Positions 45,240-55,524 of a DNA stretch of 64,000 nucleotides are shown here, piece after piece. Below the pieces are notes generated by a model. It did not search any database. It was not told where the DNA came from and worked only from the letters and a program-made list of their open reading frames with translations. This DNA is from Sphingomonas liriopis (GTDB lineage: Bacteria; Pseudomonadota; Alphaproteobacteria; Sphingomonadales; Sphingomonadaceae), in assembly GCF_024211255.1 (NCBI RefSeq), contig NZ_JAMLDY010000006.1, forward strand, positions 62,001-126,000, given 5' to 3'. The position numbers and the translations under genes were made by a program. Each line of letters begins with the position of its first letter. Position 1 is the first letter of the stretch.

Positions 45240-46703
45240 TCAGGCCAGCGCCTTCTTGAGCAGTTCGTTCACCACCGCGGGATTGGCCTTGCCGCCCATC
45301 GCCTTCATCGTCTGGCCGACGAAATAGCCGAACAGCGTTTCCTTGCCGCCGCGATATTGCGCCAGCTGGTTGGGGCTCCGGGCGATCACCTCGGCGATCA
45401 CCGCCAGAATCGCGCCGGTGTCGCTGGTCTGCTTCAAACCCCGATCCTCGACGATCCTGGCGGGCGCGTCGCCCGTCTCCAGCATCACCTCGAACACCTG
45501 CTTGGCGAGGCTGCCCGACAGCGTGCCGTCCGCGACCAGCGCGAGCAGTTCCGCCGCCTGCGATGGCGACACCGGCGACGTGGCGATATCGCGCCCGGTG
45601 CGGTTGAGCGCGCCGAACAGCTCCGACGTCGTCCAGTTCGCTGCCGCGACCGGCTTGGCGCCCGCCTCCAGCAGCGCGTCGAACCAGCGCGCTGCCTCGA
45701 CCTCGGCGGTCAGCACGTCCGCCTGATAGGCCGAGATGCCGAGCCCCTCGTACCGCTTGCGCTTGGCATCGGGCAGTTCGGGCAGGCTCGCGCGGCAGTC
45801 GGCGAGGAACGCCTCCTCCAGTTCGAGCGGCAGCAGGTCGGGATCGGGGAAATAGCGGTAATCGTGCGCGTCTTCCTTGGAGCGCATCGAGCGGGTGGTG
45901 CCGCTCTCGACGTTGAACAGCCGCGTCTCCTGGACGATGCGGCCGCCGTCCTCGATCACCTCGACCTGGCGCTTCGCCTCATATTCGATCGCGGCCATGA
46001 CGAAACGCACCGAATTGACGTTCTTCGTCTCGGTGCGCGTGCCGAGTTCGTCGCCGACCTTGCGCACGCTGACGTTGACGTCGGCGCGCATCGAGCCCTC
46101 TTCCATATTGCCGTCGCACGAGCCGACATACCTCAGGATCGCGCGCAGCTTCCTCAGATAAGCTCCTGCTTCGGCGGGGGAACGCATGTCGGGCCGGCTG
46201 ACGATCTCCATCAGCGCGACGCCCGACCGGTTGAGGTCGACATAGGAGCGCGTCGGATGCTGGTCGTGCATCAGCTTGCCGGCGTCCTGCTCGACGTGGA
46301 TGCGCTCGACGCCGATCGTCTTGGTCGCATCGGGGTTCCTGTCGTCGGGACTGATCTCGATCGCGCCCTCGCCGACCAGCGGATGGTACAGCTGGCTGAT
46401 CTGATAGCCCTGCGGCAGATCGGCGTAGAAATAATTCTTGCGATCGAACCGCGACCAGCGGTTGATCGTGGCGTCGATCGCCATGCCGGTGCGCACCGCC
46501 TGGCGGATACACTCCATGTTGGGCACCGGCAGCATGCCCGGCATCGCCGCGTCGACGAGGCTGACCTGCGTGTTCGGCTCCGCCCCGAACGCGGTCGCCG
46601 CGCCCGAGAAGAGCTTGGCGTTCGAGGTGACCTGCGCATGGACCTCGAGGCCGATCACGACCTCCCACTCGCCGGTGGCGCCCTGGATACGATAGTCGCT
46701 CAT
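45240..46703 (-). CDS. gatB: Asp-tRNA(Asn)/Glu-tRNA(Gln) amidotransferase subunit B
   Basis: A 487-aa protein of usual length. [20 protein letters not shown] at the N-terminus and [20 protein letters not shown] in the kinase-like cradle domain are diagnostic. The C-terminal helical and tail domains ([20 protein letters not shown]) bind tRNA. With GatA and GatC it amidates misacylated Glu-tRNA(Gln) and Asp-tRNA(Asn). It starts 1 nt after the gatA stop. Confidence 0.97.
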   Translation of the reverse strand: MSDYRIQGATGEWEVVIGLEVHAQVTSNAKLFSGAATAFGAEPNTQVSLVDAAMPGMLPVPNMECIRQAVRTGMAIDATINRWSRFDRKNYFYADLPQGYQISQLYHPLVGEGAIEISPDDRNPDATKTIGVERIHVEQDAGKLMHDQHPTRSYVDLNRSGVALMEIVSRPDMRSPAEAGAYLRKLRAILRYVGSCDGNMEEGSMRADVNVSVRKVGDELGTRTETKNVNSVRFVMAAIEYEAKRQVEVIEDGGRIVQETRLFNVESGTTRSMRSKEDAHDYRYFPDPDLLPLELEEAFLADCRASLPELPDAKRKRYEGLGISAYQADVLTAEVEAARWFDALLEAGAKPVAAANWTTSELFGALNRTGRDIATSPVSPSQAAELLALVADGTLSGSLAKQVFEVMLETGDAPARIVEDRGLKQTSDTGAILAVIAEVIARSPNQLAQYRGGKETLFGYFVGQTMKAMGGKANPAVVNELLKKALA

Positions 46704-46704
46704 C

Positions 46705-48216
46705 TTACCACCACGCCTGCGGGCGGGCGACGAAGCCGGCGCGCTGTTCGATTGCCAATCCGGCGTTCAGCACGCCTTGTTCGTCCAATGGCTTGCCGAT
46801 GATCTGCAGGCCCAGCGGCAGCCCCTGCTTGTCGAGCCCGCCCGGTACGCTCATCGCCGGAAGACCGGCCAGCGAAGACGGCACGGTGAAGACGTCGTTG
46901 AGATACATGGCGATCGGATCGGCCGACTTCTCGCCGAGCGCGAACGCCGCGGACGGCGCGGTCGGGGTCAGCAGCACGTCGCACGTCTCCCACGCGCGCT
47001 CGAAGTCCCGCGCGATCAGCGTCCGCACCTTCTGCGCCTGCGTGTAATAAGCGTCGTAGAAGCCCGCCGACAGCACATAGGTGCCGATCATGATGCGCCG
47101 CTTCACCTCCGGGCCGAAGCCCGCGGCGCGGGTCGCGGCGTACATGTCCTGCAATCCCGCCCCCTCGGGCAGGTCGCGCAGGCCGTAGCGCACGCCGTCG
47201 TAGCGCGCGAGGTTGGACGACGCCTCCGCCGGCGCGATGATGTAATAGGCGGGCAGCGCATATTTCGTATGCGGCAGCGAGACCTCGACGATCTCCGCGC
47301 CCGCGTCGCGCAGCCAGTCGATACCGGCCTTCCACGTCGCACCGATACTCGCCAGGCCTTCAAGATCGTAATTGAGCCCGTCTCCACTACCCTCGAACCG
47401 ATACTCGCGAGGAATACCGACCCGAACCCCACGCAGATCGCCCGACAGGCCCTGTTCCCAGCGCGGTACGTCGAGCTGGAGCGAGGTCGCATCCTTGGCG
47501 TCGAACCCGGCCATCGCCTCGAGCAGGATCGCGCAGTCGCGCACGTCGCGCGCCATCGGCCCCGCCTGGTCGAGCGACGATGCGAAGGCGATCGTCCCCC
47601 AGCGCGAGCAGCGGCCATAGGTCGGCTTGATGCCGCTGATCCCGGTGAACGCCGCCGGCTGGCGGATCGAGCCGCCGGTGTCGGTGCCGGTCGCGCCCGG
47701 GCACAGCCCCGCCGCCACCGCCGACGAACTGCCGCCCGACGAGCCGCCCGGCGCCAGCGGCGCGTCGCTGCCCGGCCGCCGCCACGGCGAGATCACGTTG
47801 CCGAACGCGCTGGTCTCGTTCGACGAGCCCATCGCGAACTGGTCCATGTTGAGCTTGCCGAGCATGCCCGCACCGGCGTCCCACAGCTTCTGCGAGATCG
47901 TCGATTCGTAGGTCGGCACGAACCCTTCGAGGATATGGCTCGCCGCGGTGGTCGCGACGCCCTTCGTGCAGAACAGGTCCTTCATCCCGATCGGCACGCC
48001 GGCGAGCGGCTTCAGCGTCTGGCCGCCCGCGCGCGCGGCATCGGCGGCACGCGCCGCGGCGAGCGCGTGATCGGGCGTCTCCACCAGAAATGCGTTCAGG
48101 TGCTTCGCCTTAGCCACTTTCACCACGAAGGCGTCGGCGACCTCGACCGCGGAGAAGGCACCGCTGCGCACGCCGTCGCGGATCGCGGCGACGCCCAGTT
48201 CGGTCAGGTCGGTCAT
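46705..48216 (-). CDS. gatA: Asp-tRNA(Asn)/Glu-tRNA(Gln) amidotransferase subunit A
   Basis: A 503-aa amidase-signature enzyme that releases ammonia from glutamine. The Ser-cisSer-Lys triad is visible: Lys79 ([11 protein letters not shown]), Ser159 (PGGSSGG) and Ser183 ([10 protein letters not shown]). Near residue 275 the usual short VDGMPAEID-type loop is replaced by a longer segment ([20 protein letters not shown]) with AT-rich third positions. The rest is standard. The start shares one base with the gatC stop. Confidence 0.97.
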   Translation of the reverse strand: MTDLTELGVAAIRDGVRSGAFSAVEVADAFVVKVAKAKHLNAFLVETPDHALAAARAADAARAGGQTLKPLAGVPIGMKDLFCTKGVATTAASHILEGFVPTYESTISQKLWDAGAGMLGKLNMDQFAMGSSNETSAFGNVISPWRRPGSDAPLAPGGSSGGSSSAVAAGLCPGATGTDTGGSIRQPAAFTGISGIKPTYGRCSRWGTIAFASSLDQAGPMARDVRDCAILLEAMAGFDAKDATSLQLDVPRWEQGLSGDLRGVRVGIPREYRFEGSGDGLNYDLEGLASIGATWKAGIDWLRDAGAEIVEVSLPHTKYALPAYYIIAPAEASSNLARYDGVRYGLRDLPEGAGLQDMYAATRAAGFGPEVKRRIMIGTYVLSAGFYDAYYTQAQKVRTLIARDFERAWETCDVLLTPTAPSAAFALGEKSADPIAMYLNDVFTVPSSLAGLPAMSVPGGLDKQGLPLGLQIIGKPLDEQGVLNAGLAIEQRAGFVARPQAWW

Positions 48217-48518
48217 TATTCGATCACCTTGGGAACGGTAAAGAAGCCATGCTCGGCCTGCGGGGCATTGGCCATCAGCGCATCGCGGATGCCGCCACCG
48301 GTCAGCGGATCGGCGTCGATGACATCGTCGCGCAGGCGAAGCTGGTTGGGGATGACCGCGGTCATCGGCTCGACGCCGGCGGTATTCACCCCTTCCAGTT
48401 GCTCGATCCAGCCGAGGATGTTGCTGAGTTCGGGGGCGAGGCGCGCGGCGTCCTCGTCGGTGATCGCGATGCGCGCGAGCGCGGCGACCTTCTTCACGGT
48501 GGCGGTGTCTACGGACAT
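48216..48518 (-). CDS. gatC: Asp-tRNA(Asn)/Glu-tRNA(Gln) amidotransferase subunit C
   Basis: A 100-aa subunit that wraps around and stabilises Gat[21 protein letters not shown] and [20 protein letters not shown] are typical. First gene of gatCAB, divergent from the DUF3089 gene. Confidence 0.96.
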   Translation of the reverse strand: MSVDTATVKKVAALARIAITDEDAARLAPELSNILGWIEQLEGVNTAGVEPMTAVIPNQLRLRDDVIDADPLTGGGIRDALMANAPQAEHGFFTVPKVIE

Positions 48519-48624
48519 GCTCTTGCGCCTATCAGAGGCGGCTTGCCGAGCGCAACCGCGTGTTGCCAGTTCCGGCGCCCTCGTCCATCAGGCGCCATCC
48601 CTGACCTGCCCGGAACCCGATCCC

Positions 48625-49725
48625 TTGGCCCGCAAATTCCTCTACGTCTTCGCGGTCCTGATCGCGCTCGTCATCGCCGGTGCCTTCGCCTACCGGCTGT
48701 ACGGCGTCGAGATCCTGCGCATGGCGCTGGTGCCGTCGGAACGCTTCACCGCGCAGGCGGGCGTCGATCCGAAGGTGTACGCCGACCGGCGGCTATGGAT
48801 CGCGCGACCCGACATTCCGGGCAATCCCGCGCTGTGGAGCCCCGCCGGCTACACGCCGGAGGCCAGCCCCAAGGCGGCGGTCTTCTTCATCCACCCGACC
48901 TCGTACATCGGCCGCGACCATTGGAACGCGCGGCTCGACGATGCCGAGACCAACGCCCGCGCCGCGATCTTCCTGCGCGGTCAGGCGAGCGCGTTCAACG
49001 CCGCAGGCGACATCTGGTCGCCGCGCTACCGTCAGGCGACGTTCGGCGCGTTCCTGACCAGCGAGGCCGACGCCAACCGCGCGCTGGACCTCGCCTACGG
49101 CGACGTCGCCGCGGCGTTCGCCGCCTTCGTCCGCCAGGTCGATCCCAAACGCCCGATCATCCTCGCCGGCCACAGCCAGGGCGCGCTGCACCTGACCCGC
49201 CTGCTCCGCGAACAGGTCGCGGGCAAACCGATCGCCAGGCGCATCGTCGCCGCCTACGTCGTCGGCTGGCCGGTGTCGAAGGCGACCGACCTCGCCGCGC
49301 TCGGCCTGCCCGAATGCGCCCGCCCCGATCAGGCACGCTGCCTGCTGTCGTGGGAGAGTTTCGCCGAACCCGCCGATCCGTCGCTCATCACCGACCTGTA
49401 CGACAAGACCATTGGCTTCGACGGCCGCCCGCGCAAGGACACGCCGCTGGTCTGCACCAACCCGCTGACCGGCACTGTCGACGCCGCCGCGCCCGCCACC
49501 GCCAATCAGGGCACGCTCTTCCCCTCCGCCGATCTCGCCACCGCGACGATCCAGCCCGGCAAGGTGCCCGCGCGCTGTGGCCCGCGCGGCTTCCTGCTGA
49601 TCGGCGAGCCGCCCGAGGTCGGAGGCTATGTGCTGCCCGGCAACAATTATCACGTCTACGACTACAGCCTGTTCTGGGCGAACGTGCGCGCCGATGCGCT
49701 GCGCCGGCTGGCGGCGTTCAAGTGA
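48625..49725 (+). CDS. DUF3089 alpha/beta-hydrolase-like membrane-anchored protein
   Basis: A 366-aa protein with a N-terminal hydrophobic anchor ([19 protein letters not shown], residues 5-23). It resembles DUF3089: [20 protein letters not shown], a nucleophile elbow [12 protein letters not shown] (Ser near 182) and a distal [13 protein letters not shown]. The family is an alpha/beta hydrolase with lysophospholipase-like annotation but no proven substrate. A TTG at 48625 is the best start, as no ATG lies between the divergent gatC leader and the anchor; the ribosome site is weak. Confidence 0.83.
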   Translation: MARKFLYVFAVLIALVIAGAFAYRLYGVEILRMALVPSERFTAQAGVDPKVYADRRLWIARPDIPGNPALWSPAGYTPEASPKAAVFFIHPTSYIGRDHWNARLDDAETNARAAIFLRGQASAFNAAGDIWSPRYRQATFGAFLTSEADANRALDLAYGDVAAAFAAFVRQVDPKRPIILAGHSQGALHLTRLLREQVAGKPIARRIVAAYVVGWPVSKATDLAALGLPECARPDQARCLLSWESFAEPADPSLITDLYDKTIGFDGRPRKDTPLVCTNPLTGTVDAAAPATANQGTLFPSADLATATIQPGKVPARCGPRGFLLIGEPPEVGGYVLPGNNYHVYDYSLFWANVRADALRRLAAFK

Positions 49726-50183
49726 TAACGGCCGACCGCGCGGACTTTCGCGAGGCGCTGCCGCAGGGAGGGCGGCTGCTCGGCCTCGACCTCGGCAGCA
49801 AGACGATCGGCACCGCGCTGTGCGACGCCGGCTGGAGCTTCGCCAGCCCCGCCGAGCTGATCCGCCGCAGCAAGTTCACCAAGGACAAGGCCGCGCTCGT
49901 CGCGCTCGCCACCGCGCAGCAGGTGAAGGGGATGGTCCTCGGCCTCCCCCTCAACCTCGACGGGACGGAGAGCCCGCGCAGCCAGTCGACCCGCGCCTTC
50001 GCCAGGAACTGCGACGACCTCGGCCTGCCGATCCTCTTGTGGGACGAACGCTGGTCGACCGTCGCGGTCGAACGCACGATGATCGAACAGGACATGAGCC
50101 GCGCCAAGCGCGCCGAACGGATCGACAACCTCGCCGCCGCGCACATCCTGCAGGCGGCGATCGACGCGCTGGTGATGGCCTGA
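49722..50183 (+). CDS. ruvX: Holliday-junction resolvase-like protein RuvX/YqgF
   Basis: A 153-aa RNase H-fold protein. [20 protein letters not shown] supplies the first Asp, [16 protein letters not shown] follows, and [16 protein letters not shown] holds the conserved DER and Glu. [16 protein letters not shown] supplies the last Asp. Family members process 16S rRNA 5' ends and are essential in E. coli. A GTG start overlaps the DUF3089 stop in the pattern GTGA. Confidence 0.94.
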   Translation: MITADRADFREALPQGGRLLGLDLGSKTIGTALCDAGWSFASPAELIRRSKFTKDKAALVALATAQQVKGMVLGLPLNLDGTESPRSQSTRAFARNCDDLGLPILLWDERWSTVAVERTMIEQDMSRAKRAERIDNLAAAHILQAAIDALVMA

Positions 50184-50270
50184 CGAGAATGGCTGCATCT
50201 TGATGAGTCTCGCTGGGCAACCTCAGGTTCGCTATTTCCATTCGGCCCGAGTAATGAAATACGAAGATTC

Positions 50271-51212
50271 ATGACCCTGTTCATTGCCGCCCATCTTATT
50301 CTCGCACTTGTTCTTTTCTTTTCTGTCAATTGGATCGGCAAACACGCCGTCGATTTTGGCTATCAAAGTACCACGCTTTTCGAAGAGCCAGATGAGAACG
50401 TCGCGCTCAATTTTTTCTTGCGAGCGATGGCACCCACGGTTTTCATCGTGGCTGTATCCGCAGCGCTGGTTGCCACAGGTCATCCTAGCTGGCGAATGGG
50501 AATAGCTTGGGTCTCCGTCTATTATTATGGCATTCGCTGCATGGCGATCGTGCTTCTGAATCGGCAGGGACTAATTAGTTGGCCAAGGTTCATCGGCCAC
50601 GCCACCGCCGGCATTGCGGCCGCATTCATTGCACAGCGCTATCTAATCATCCCGAATAGGTCTCTGCTTCCAAATCTGGATTCGGCCGGAAACGAGCTAT
50701 GGCTTGCGATCATAGCTTTCTTTTATGCGGTCGCGAACAAGGTGCCGCTTGCTGGAGGCCCTGGCGCGCGCAGGCGGAATCGGTTCGTCGCACGTCACTA
50801 TCGTATTATTCGGCGCCGCTTTGATGCGCTTATCGCAACGGAAACCAAAGACTCCCAGCTACAACTAATTATATACGCCGTCATGATATACGAGGATTAC
50901 GCCCGACCGCCGCTGATCCGAAGCATCGAAAGGCTTATGTTCTGGAAGAAGGATAGGACAACCGGGATCATGCAGGTACGAGCCGATCACTCATTGAGCG
51001 ATCATGAAAGCGTCCAGCGAGGTATCCACCTTCTCGCTGATTCATGGGCTCAAAACGCGCCCAACGAATCAAATTGGGAGCGCACGCGGGATACGGTTTC
51101 CACATACAACAGAGACGACGACTACATCTCCAGAGTGTTTGACGTTATGGAAATTCTTGCGAAGAGAGTCGATCCTAGCCTCGAGCCGGTCTACGACTCC
51201 CTCTTGAATTGA
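50271..51212 (+). CDS. low-GC membrane protein of unknown function (possible lysozyme-like C-terminal domain)
   Basis: A 313-aa protein. Four or five hydrophobic segments occupy residues 1-160. A soluble C-terminal domain contains MIYEDYARPPLIRSIERLMF and, about 25 residues later, TTGIMQVRADHSLSDHESV. A Glu followed by GIMQV resembles lytic transglycosylase cores, but I cannot place it in a named family. Third codon positions are much more AT-rich than the rest of the window, indicating recent transfer. The gene ends against a broken alcohol dehydrogenase. The ATG lacks a good ribosome site. Confidence 0.75.
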   Translation: MTLFIAAHLILALVLFFSVNWIGKHAVDFGYQSTTLFEEPDENVALNFFLRAMAPTVFIVAVSAALVATGHPSWRMGIAWVSVYYYGIRCMAIVLLNRQGLISWPRFIGHATAGIAAAFIAQRYLIIPNRSLLPNLDSAGNELWLAIIAFFYAVANKVPLAGGPGARRRNRFVARHYRIIRRRFDALIATETKDSQLQLIIYAVMIYEDYARPPLIRSIERLMFWKKDRTTGIMQVRADHSLSDHESVQRGIHLLADSWAQNAPNESNWERTRDTVSTYNRDDDYISRVFDVMEILAKRVDPSLEPVYDSLLN

Positions 51213-51393
51213 TTGTGACGTTCGGCGAGATCAAGGAAACGCAGGAGATGCTTGACTTCTCCAACGCGCACGGCCTGACCAGCGACATCGAGATGATCCG
51301 TATGGACCAGATCGACGAAGCCTACGACCGGATGGCCAAGGGTACGTGAAATACCGATTTGCCATCGACACGGAGACGCTGAAGGCGGCGTGA
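51213..51393 (+). pseudogene. 3' remnant of a zinc alcohol dehydrogenase, frameshifted
   Basis: Translation from 51215 gives VTFGEIKETQEMLDFSNAHG then LTSDIEMIRMDQIDEAYDRM, the C-terminal end of NAD(P)-dependent YahK/AdhA-type alcohol dehydrogenases. After MAKG a shift in frame (near 51343-51349) is needed to continue KYRFAIDTETLKAA to the stop at 51393. About four fifths of the gene, including the zinc-binding part, is missing. The foreign low-GC gene abuts its broken edge. Confidence 0.85.
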
Positions 51394-51443
51394 TGCCCAT
51401 GAGGCACGCGCAGCGAATGTCCCGCCGCATGCCTGACCTACCC

Positions 51444-51552
51444 CGTCACCCACGACTTGTTCCGGGATCAACTCTGCGGCGATGAAAGTGGGTGGAGGCC
51501 GAAAACGGTACGCCTGCGGACCCGTGGACCCCGGAACAAGTCCGGGGTGACG
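51444..51552. repeat. intergenic palindromic repeat, family A
   Basis: CGTCACCCACGACTTGTTCC and GGAACAAGTCCGGGGTGACG arms. The remaining parts of the 51394-51778 gap hold no supported gene; the pyrB leader lies in the last part, and I could not identify a regulatory motif there. Confidence 0.8.
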
Positions 51553-51778
51553 GAGGAGGTTAGGTACGGCATCGTTCGCCACAGCTGTCCTACACACCCT
51601 CGCCCTGCTATATCGGCCCCATGCACGCCCTTTCCCACGGCCGGCCCCGCTCTTCCCGGGGAACCAGCCGGAGGCGTTTTCGAACACGACGTACCGTCCA
51701 CTTCGTCCACTTCCAGCCCACCCGACTCGGCCGCGCCCGCTTGCCCCGACCCCACCGCCGCGCTACCCGGCGCGCTTG

Positions 51779-52762
51779 ATGCAGCCCTCCGATCACCGCC
51801 CCGCCGCCCAGATCCCGGGCGGCGCCGTCTTCCCGCACCGGCACCTGACCGGCATCGACGGCCTCCAGCCGCACGAGATCGCCTTCCTGCTCGACGAGGC
51901 GGAGACGTGGGTGGATGCGAACCGCAGCCATGCCGCACCCGACAAACGGCTCGACGGGCTTACTCAGATCAACGCCTTCTTCGAGAACAGCACGCGCACG
52001 CTGCTGAGCTTCGAGATCGCCGGCAAGCGCCTGGGCGCCGACGTCGTCAACATGCACGCCGCGCAATCGAGCGTGAAGAAGGGCGAGACGCTGATCGACA
52101 CCGCGCAGACGCTGAACGCGATGCGCGCCGACGTGATCGTCATCCGCCATATGGCGAGCGGAGCGGTGCGGCTGATCGCCGACCGGGTCGACTGCCCGGT
52201 GCTCAACGCCGGCGACGGGCGGCACGAACATCCGACGCAGGCGCTGCTCGATGCGCTGACCATCCGCCGCCGCAAGGGGTCGATCGCGGGTCAGCGCGTG
52301 GTGATCTGCGGCGACGTGCTGCACAGCCGCGTCGCGCGCTCGAATATCCTCGCGCTCACCGCGCTCGCCGCCGAGGTGCGGGTATGTGCGCCGTCGACGC
52401 TGATGCCCGCCGCGATCGAGCGGATGGGGCTGACGCCGTTCACCGACTTCGACGCGGCGCTGGTCGGCGCCGACGTGGTGATGATGCTGCGCGTCCAGAA
52501 CGAGCGGATGGCGGGTGGTTATATCCCGTCGAGCCGCGAATACCGGCTGCGCTATGGCCTGACGCCGGAGCGGCTGGCGAAATTGCCGGACGCGCTGGTG
52601 ATGCACCCGGGACCGATGAACCGCGGAGTCGAGATCGATTCGAGCGTCGCCGACGGCCCGCAATCGGCGATCACCGAACAGGTCGAGATGGGGGTGGCGG
52701 TACGGATGGCGTGCCTCGACGTGCTGACCCGGCGCGCGCGCGGCGTGGAGGGCTGGGCATGA
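51779..52762 (+). CDS. pyrB: aspartate carbamoyltransferase catalytic subunit
   Basis: A 327-aa enzyme forming carbamoyl-aspartate, the first committed pyrimidine step. [20 protein letters not shown] holds the carbamoyl-phosphate site (STRT), and [14 protein letters not shown] and [11 protein letters not shown] are the later signatures. The catalytic subunit is slightly longer than pyrI-associated forms and is followed directly by a dihydroorotase-like gene, as in the Pseudomonas-type complex. An ATG at 51779 follows a TTG at 51776; I prefer the ATG. Confidence 0.96.
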   Translation: MQPSDHRPAAQIPGGAVFPHRHLTGIDGLQPHEIAFLLDEAETWVDANRSHAAPDKRLDGLTQINAFFENSTRTLLSFEIAGKRLGADVVNMHAAQSSVKKGETLIDTAQTLNAMRADVIVIRHMASGAVRLIADRVDCPVLNAGDGRHEHPTQALLDALTIRRRKGSIAGQRVVICGDVLHSRVARSNILALTALAAEVRVCAPSTLMPAAIERMGLTPFTDFDAALVGADVVMMLRVQNERMAGGYIPSSREYRLRYGLTPERLAKLPDALVMHPGPMNRGVEIDSSVADGPQSAITEQVEMGVAVRMACLDVLTRRARGVEGWA

Positions 52763-53976
52763 CCACGATCGCCTTCGTCAACGCGCAGATCGCCTGCCCG
52801 GTCGCCGGCGTGAAGCCCGGCGGGCTGCTGGTCCGCGACGGCGTCATCGCCGCGGCGGGAACGTTCGAGGTGCCGGGCGACGCCGCCACCATCGACTGCG
52901 GCGGCAAAACGCTCGCGCCGGGGATCGTCGATCTCGGCGTGTTCGGGATCGACCGCGCGGCGTTCCGCGCCGGCGGGATCGTCCGCGTCGCGCTGATGCC
53001 CGACGGCAATCCGGTGCTCGACGACCCCGGCATCGTCCAGCGCGCCGCGCTGATCGGCAAGCCCGACCTGTGGATCCATCCGATCGCCGCGGCGACGCGC
53101 GGGCTCGCCGGCGAGGATATGGCGGAAATGGCGATCTGCGCGTCCGCGGGCGCCAAGGCGGTCGGCACCGGGCGGCACTGGATCGCCGATTCGGGGGTGA
53201 TGCGCCGCGTGCTCGCCTATGCCCGTGACCTCGACATCGCGGTCGTCGCGCATGCCGAGGACGGCGGGCTGACCGGCGGTGCGGTGGCGACCGACGGCGA
53301 GACCGCGACGCGCCTCGGCCTGCCCTCCGCCCCCGCCGCCGCCGAAGCGCTGGCGGTGGCGCGCGACCTGATGCTCGCCGAGGATACCGGCGCGCGGCTG
53401 CACATCCGCCAGGCGACGACCGCCGCCGCCTTCGACCTCATCCGCGCCGCCAAGCGCCGCGGCGTGCGCGTGACCTGCGGGATCACGCCGGCGCACCTCC
53501 ATCTATCCGATATCGCGATGAGCGATTTCCGCACCTACGCCCACCTCTCGCCGCCGCTGCGCAGCGAAAGCGACCGGCAGGCGGCGCGCGGCGCGGTGGC
53601 GGACGGGACGATCGACGTGCTGGCGTCCGGCCACGATCCGCACGGGCCGGAGAAGAAGCGCCTGCCCTTCACCGATTCGGCCGCGGGCATGGCGGGGGCG
53701 GAAACGCTGCTGCCGCTGGGGCTGATGCTGGTCCGCGACGGCGTGCTGCCGCTCGCACGGCTGCTCGCGATGCTCGCGGCGAACCCCGCTAGGGTGCTGG
53801 GGCTGGAGACGGGGACGCTGGAGGCCGGCAAGCCCGCCGACCTGATGCTGTTCGATGCCGACACGCCGTGGCAGATCGACGGCAGCGCGTTCGCCTCGGA
53901 GGGCAACACCCCGTTCGATGGCCTGCCGGTACAGGGCCGCGTGCTAAGGGTATGGAAAGCCGGCCGAGAGGTGTGA
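52759..53976 (+). CDS. dihydroorotase-like protein lacking catalytic metal ligands (PyrC'/PyrX type)
   Basis: A 405-aa amidohydrolase-fold protein overlapping pyrB by 4 bp. Active dihydroorotases have a D-x-H-x-H motif after the first strand; here it reads [10 protein letters not shown], with Gly60 and Phe62 in place of both His. The catalytic Asp of the ATDHAPH-type motif is also gone (LASGHDPHG). It therefore resembles the inactive PyrC' that scaffolds aspartate carbamoyltransferase in Pseudomonas. An active dihydroorotase must be elsewhere. Confidence 0.9.
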   Translation: MTTIAFVNAQIACPVAGVKPGGLLVRDGVIAAAGTFEVPGDAATIDCGGKTLAPGIVDLGVFGIDRAAFRAGGIVRVALMPDGNPVLDDPGIVQRAALIGKPDLWIHPIAAATRGLAGEDMAEMAICASAGAKAVGTGRHWIADSGVMRRVLAYARDLDIAVVAHAEDGGLTGGAVATDGETATRLGLPSAPAAAEALAVARDLMLAEDTGARLHIRQATTAAAFDLIRAAKRRGVRVTCGITPAHLHLSDIAMSDFRTYAHLSPPLRSESDRQAARGAVADGTIDVLASGHDPHGPEKKRLPFTDSAAGMAGAETLLPLGLMLVRDGVLPLARLLAMLAANPARVLGLETGTLEAGKPADLMLFDADTPWQIDGSAFASEGNTPFDGLPVQGRVLRVWKAGREV

Positions 53977-53989
53977 TCGCTTAAAGCCC

Positions 53990-54160
53990 TTTCCCCTCAG
54001 GGGCGCATCGGGCCGATCATGCCCCCGGCATGATCTGAACAGCACGGGGTGCTGTTCACCCGATGCGGGTTGGGAGAGGGGCGGTGTCTCACTGAAACCG
54101 CCCCCTCTGCGAGGCCCCTGCCCCTCACCCCGGCCCTCTCCGCGGAGGGGAGAGGGAGTT
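53990..54160. repeat. complex intergenic repeat with three-way-junction element
   Basis: CCCTTTCCCCTCAGGGG at the left and CCCTCTCCGCGGAGGGGAGA at the right are GC-rich arms. Between them (54005-54066) an 8-bp stem GCATCGGG/CCCGATGC encloses two perfect 9-bp hairpins with 3-nt loops. It lies between the convergent pyrC' and SPOR-lipoprotein genes. Confidence 0.7.
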
Positions 54161-54164
54161 AGGG

Positions 54165-55508
54165 TTACCGCGACGCCAGTTGCACGGGGCTGCGCAGCCA
54201 TTGCGCCATGCGGTCGCCCGCCTCGCGGCGGACGAAGCAGGTGCCGCCCTTGGCGCGGTAGCTGCGGCACATCTGGTCCGCGGACTGGCGCGAGAAGCCG
54301 CCGACCGACAGGCGGTAGAGCGAGCCCTGACGCGCGGCGAAATTGGTCCCCGTCGGCTGATGCCCCGACAATGCGGCGAAGCGGCGGGTAGCGCTGGTCC
54401 AGCCCGACTTGGCGACCGCGGCGTTGCTGAACGCGCCGAGCTGGACGTACCAGTCGCCGCCGGCAGGCTGCGGACGGACGAACGGCGTCGCCGCCGGCAC
54501 CGCCTGGACGACGCGCTTCGATCCATTGCCGCGCAGGGCGAGCTTGGCCGGCGCCGCATCGGCGCGGATCAGCATCGTCGGCAATGGCTGCACCACCTCG
54601 CGCCGTGCCGCGAAGCTGACCTTGGCGAATGGCGACGCAGCGGCGGGCGATGGCACGGCCGCCGGCGTGGCGGCCACCACCGGCGCTGCGATCACGACCG
54701 GGGTTTCGACCGCGGCGGTCTGCACCGGCGTATCCTGCACCGGCGTCACCGGCACCGCGGCGTTGAGCGCCAGCGCGATCGGGCGGCCGGTATCGGCGAC
54801 CGGCGTCACGCCGAGCAGGCTCGCGACCTGCTGCGACGCATGTGCCGGCTTGGCGAAGGTCGCCCATTGTTCGATCCGCGCATCGACGTCGGCGGCGGAC
54901 ATGTCGGCGGCGGCGGCGACGCGCGCCATGCTCCAGTTGCCCGCCAGCGCATAGCTGAGCGCCAAATTCTGCCGCACCTTCGCATCCGCCCCCGGCGCAC
55001 GCGCCGCGGCGTTGAGGATCTGCACCGCGCCATCGGGATTGCCGGCGAGCGCGGTGGCGAGGCCGAGGTCGCCGACCGGGATGATCGCGGCATGCGTATC
55101 AAGGGTCGTCCGCGCCGCCGACCAGTCGCCGGTGGCGATCTGCGCCAGCGCGAGGTTGAGCGCCGCCTTGCCGTTGTCCGGCGTCAGCTGCAGCACGTCG
55201 GCGAAGCTGTCGCGCGCCGAGGCGAACCGTCCCGCCTGCAGATACCCCTGCCCCAGCAGCATGCGATAGCCCGCGTCGCGCGGCGCCAGCGCCACCGCGC
55301 TCTCGGCGAGCGGAACGGCGGTCGCGGCATCGCGCCTGGCCAGCGCACGCGCGGCCTTGTCGGCGTCGCGCGCGGCGGTCCTGGCGGCGAGCGCGGCGCT
55401 GCGGTCGCTCGCGGAGGCGATGCGGCCGGCGGTGCCGGTGCAGCCGACCATCGTCCCCCCGAGGACGAGGGCGGACATGCCGAGCGACAGGATCAGGCGT
55501 GGTGTCAT
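54165..55508 (-). CDS. TPR and SPOR domain lipoprotein
   Basis: A 447-aa protein. A lipoprotein-like signal ends GTMVGC (Cys23). An N-terminal TPR-like region (AAVPLAESAVALAPRDAGYR and ARDSFADVLQLTPDNGKAAL, residues 60-190) is followed by a long Ala/Val/Pro linker. A C-terminal SPOR domain (WYVQLGAFSNAAVAKSGW, about 365-440) binds denuded peptidoglycan at division sites. It is the last gene of a ParA-led operon, suggesting a link between cell-envelope and chromosome or polar positioning. Confidence 0.88.
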   Translation of the reverse strand: MTPRLILSLGMSALVLGGTMVGCTGTAGRIASASDRSAALAARTAARDADKAARALARRDAATAVPLAESAVALAPRDAGYRMLLGQGYLQAGRFASARDSFADVLQLTPDNGKAALNLALAQIATGDWSAARTTLDTHAAIIPVGDLGLATALAGNPDGAVQILNAAARAPGADAKVRQNLALSYALAGNWSMARVAAAADMSAADVDARIEQWATFAKPAHASQQVASLLGVTPVADTGRPIALALNAAVPVTPVQDTPVQTAAVETPVVIAAPVVAATPAAVPSPAAASPFAKVSFAARREVVQPLPTMLIRADAAPAKLALRGNGSKRVVQAVPAATPFVRPQPAGGDWYVQLGAFSNAAVAKSGWTSATRRFAALSGHQPTGTNFAARQGSLYRLSVGGFSRQSADQMCRSYRAKGGTCFVRREAGDRMAQWLRSPVQLASR

Positions 55509-55524
55509 CGGATTACCCCCCAGG

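Noticed and set aside
50184..51393. Insertion sequence or prophage as source of the low-GC gene
   Set aside because: No transposase, integrase, terminal inverted repeats or attachment-site duplication was found.
51553..51778. Pyrimidine-responsive riboswitch or attenuator before pyrB
   Set aside because: I could not find a hairpin/antiterminator pair or a U-rich terminator there.
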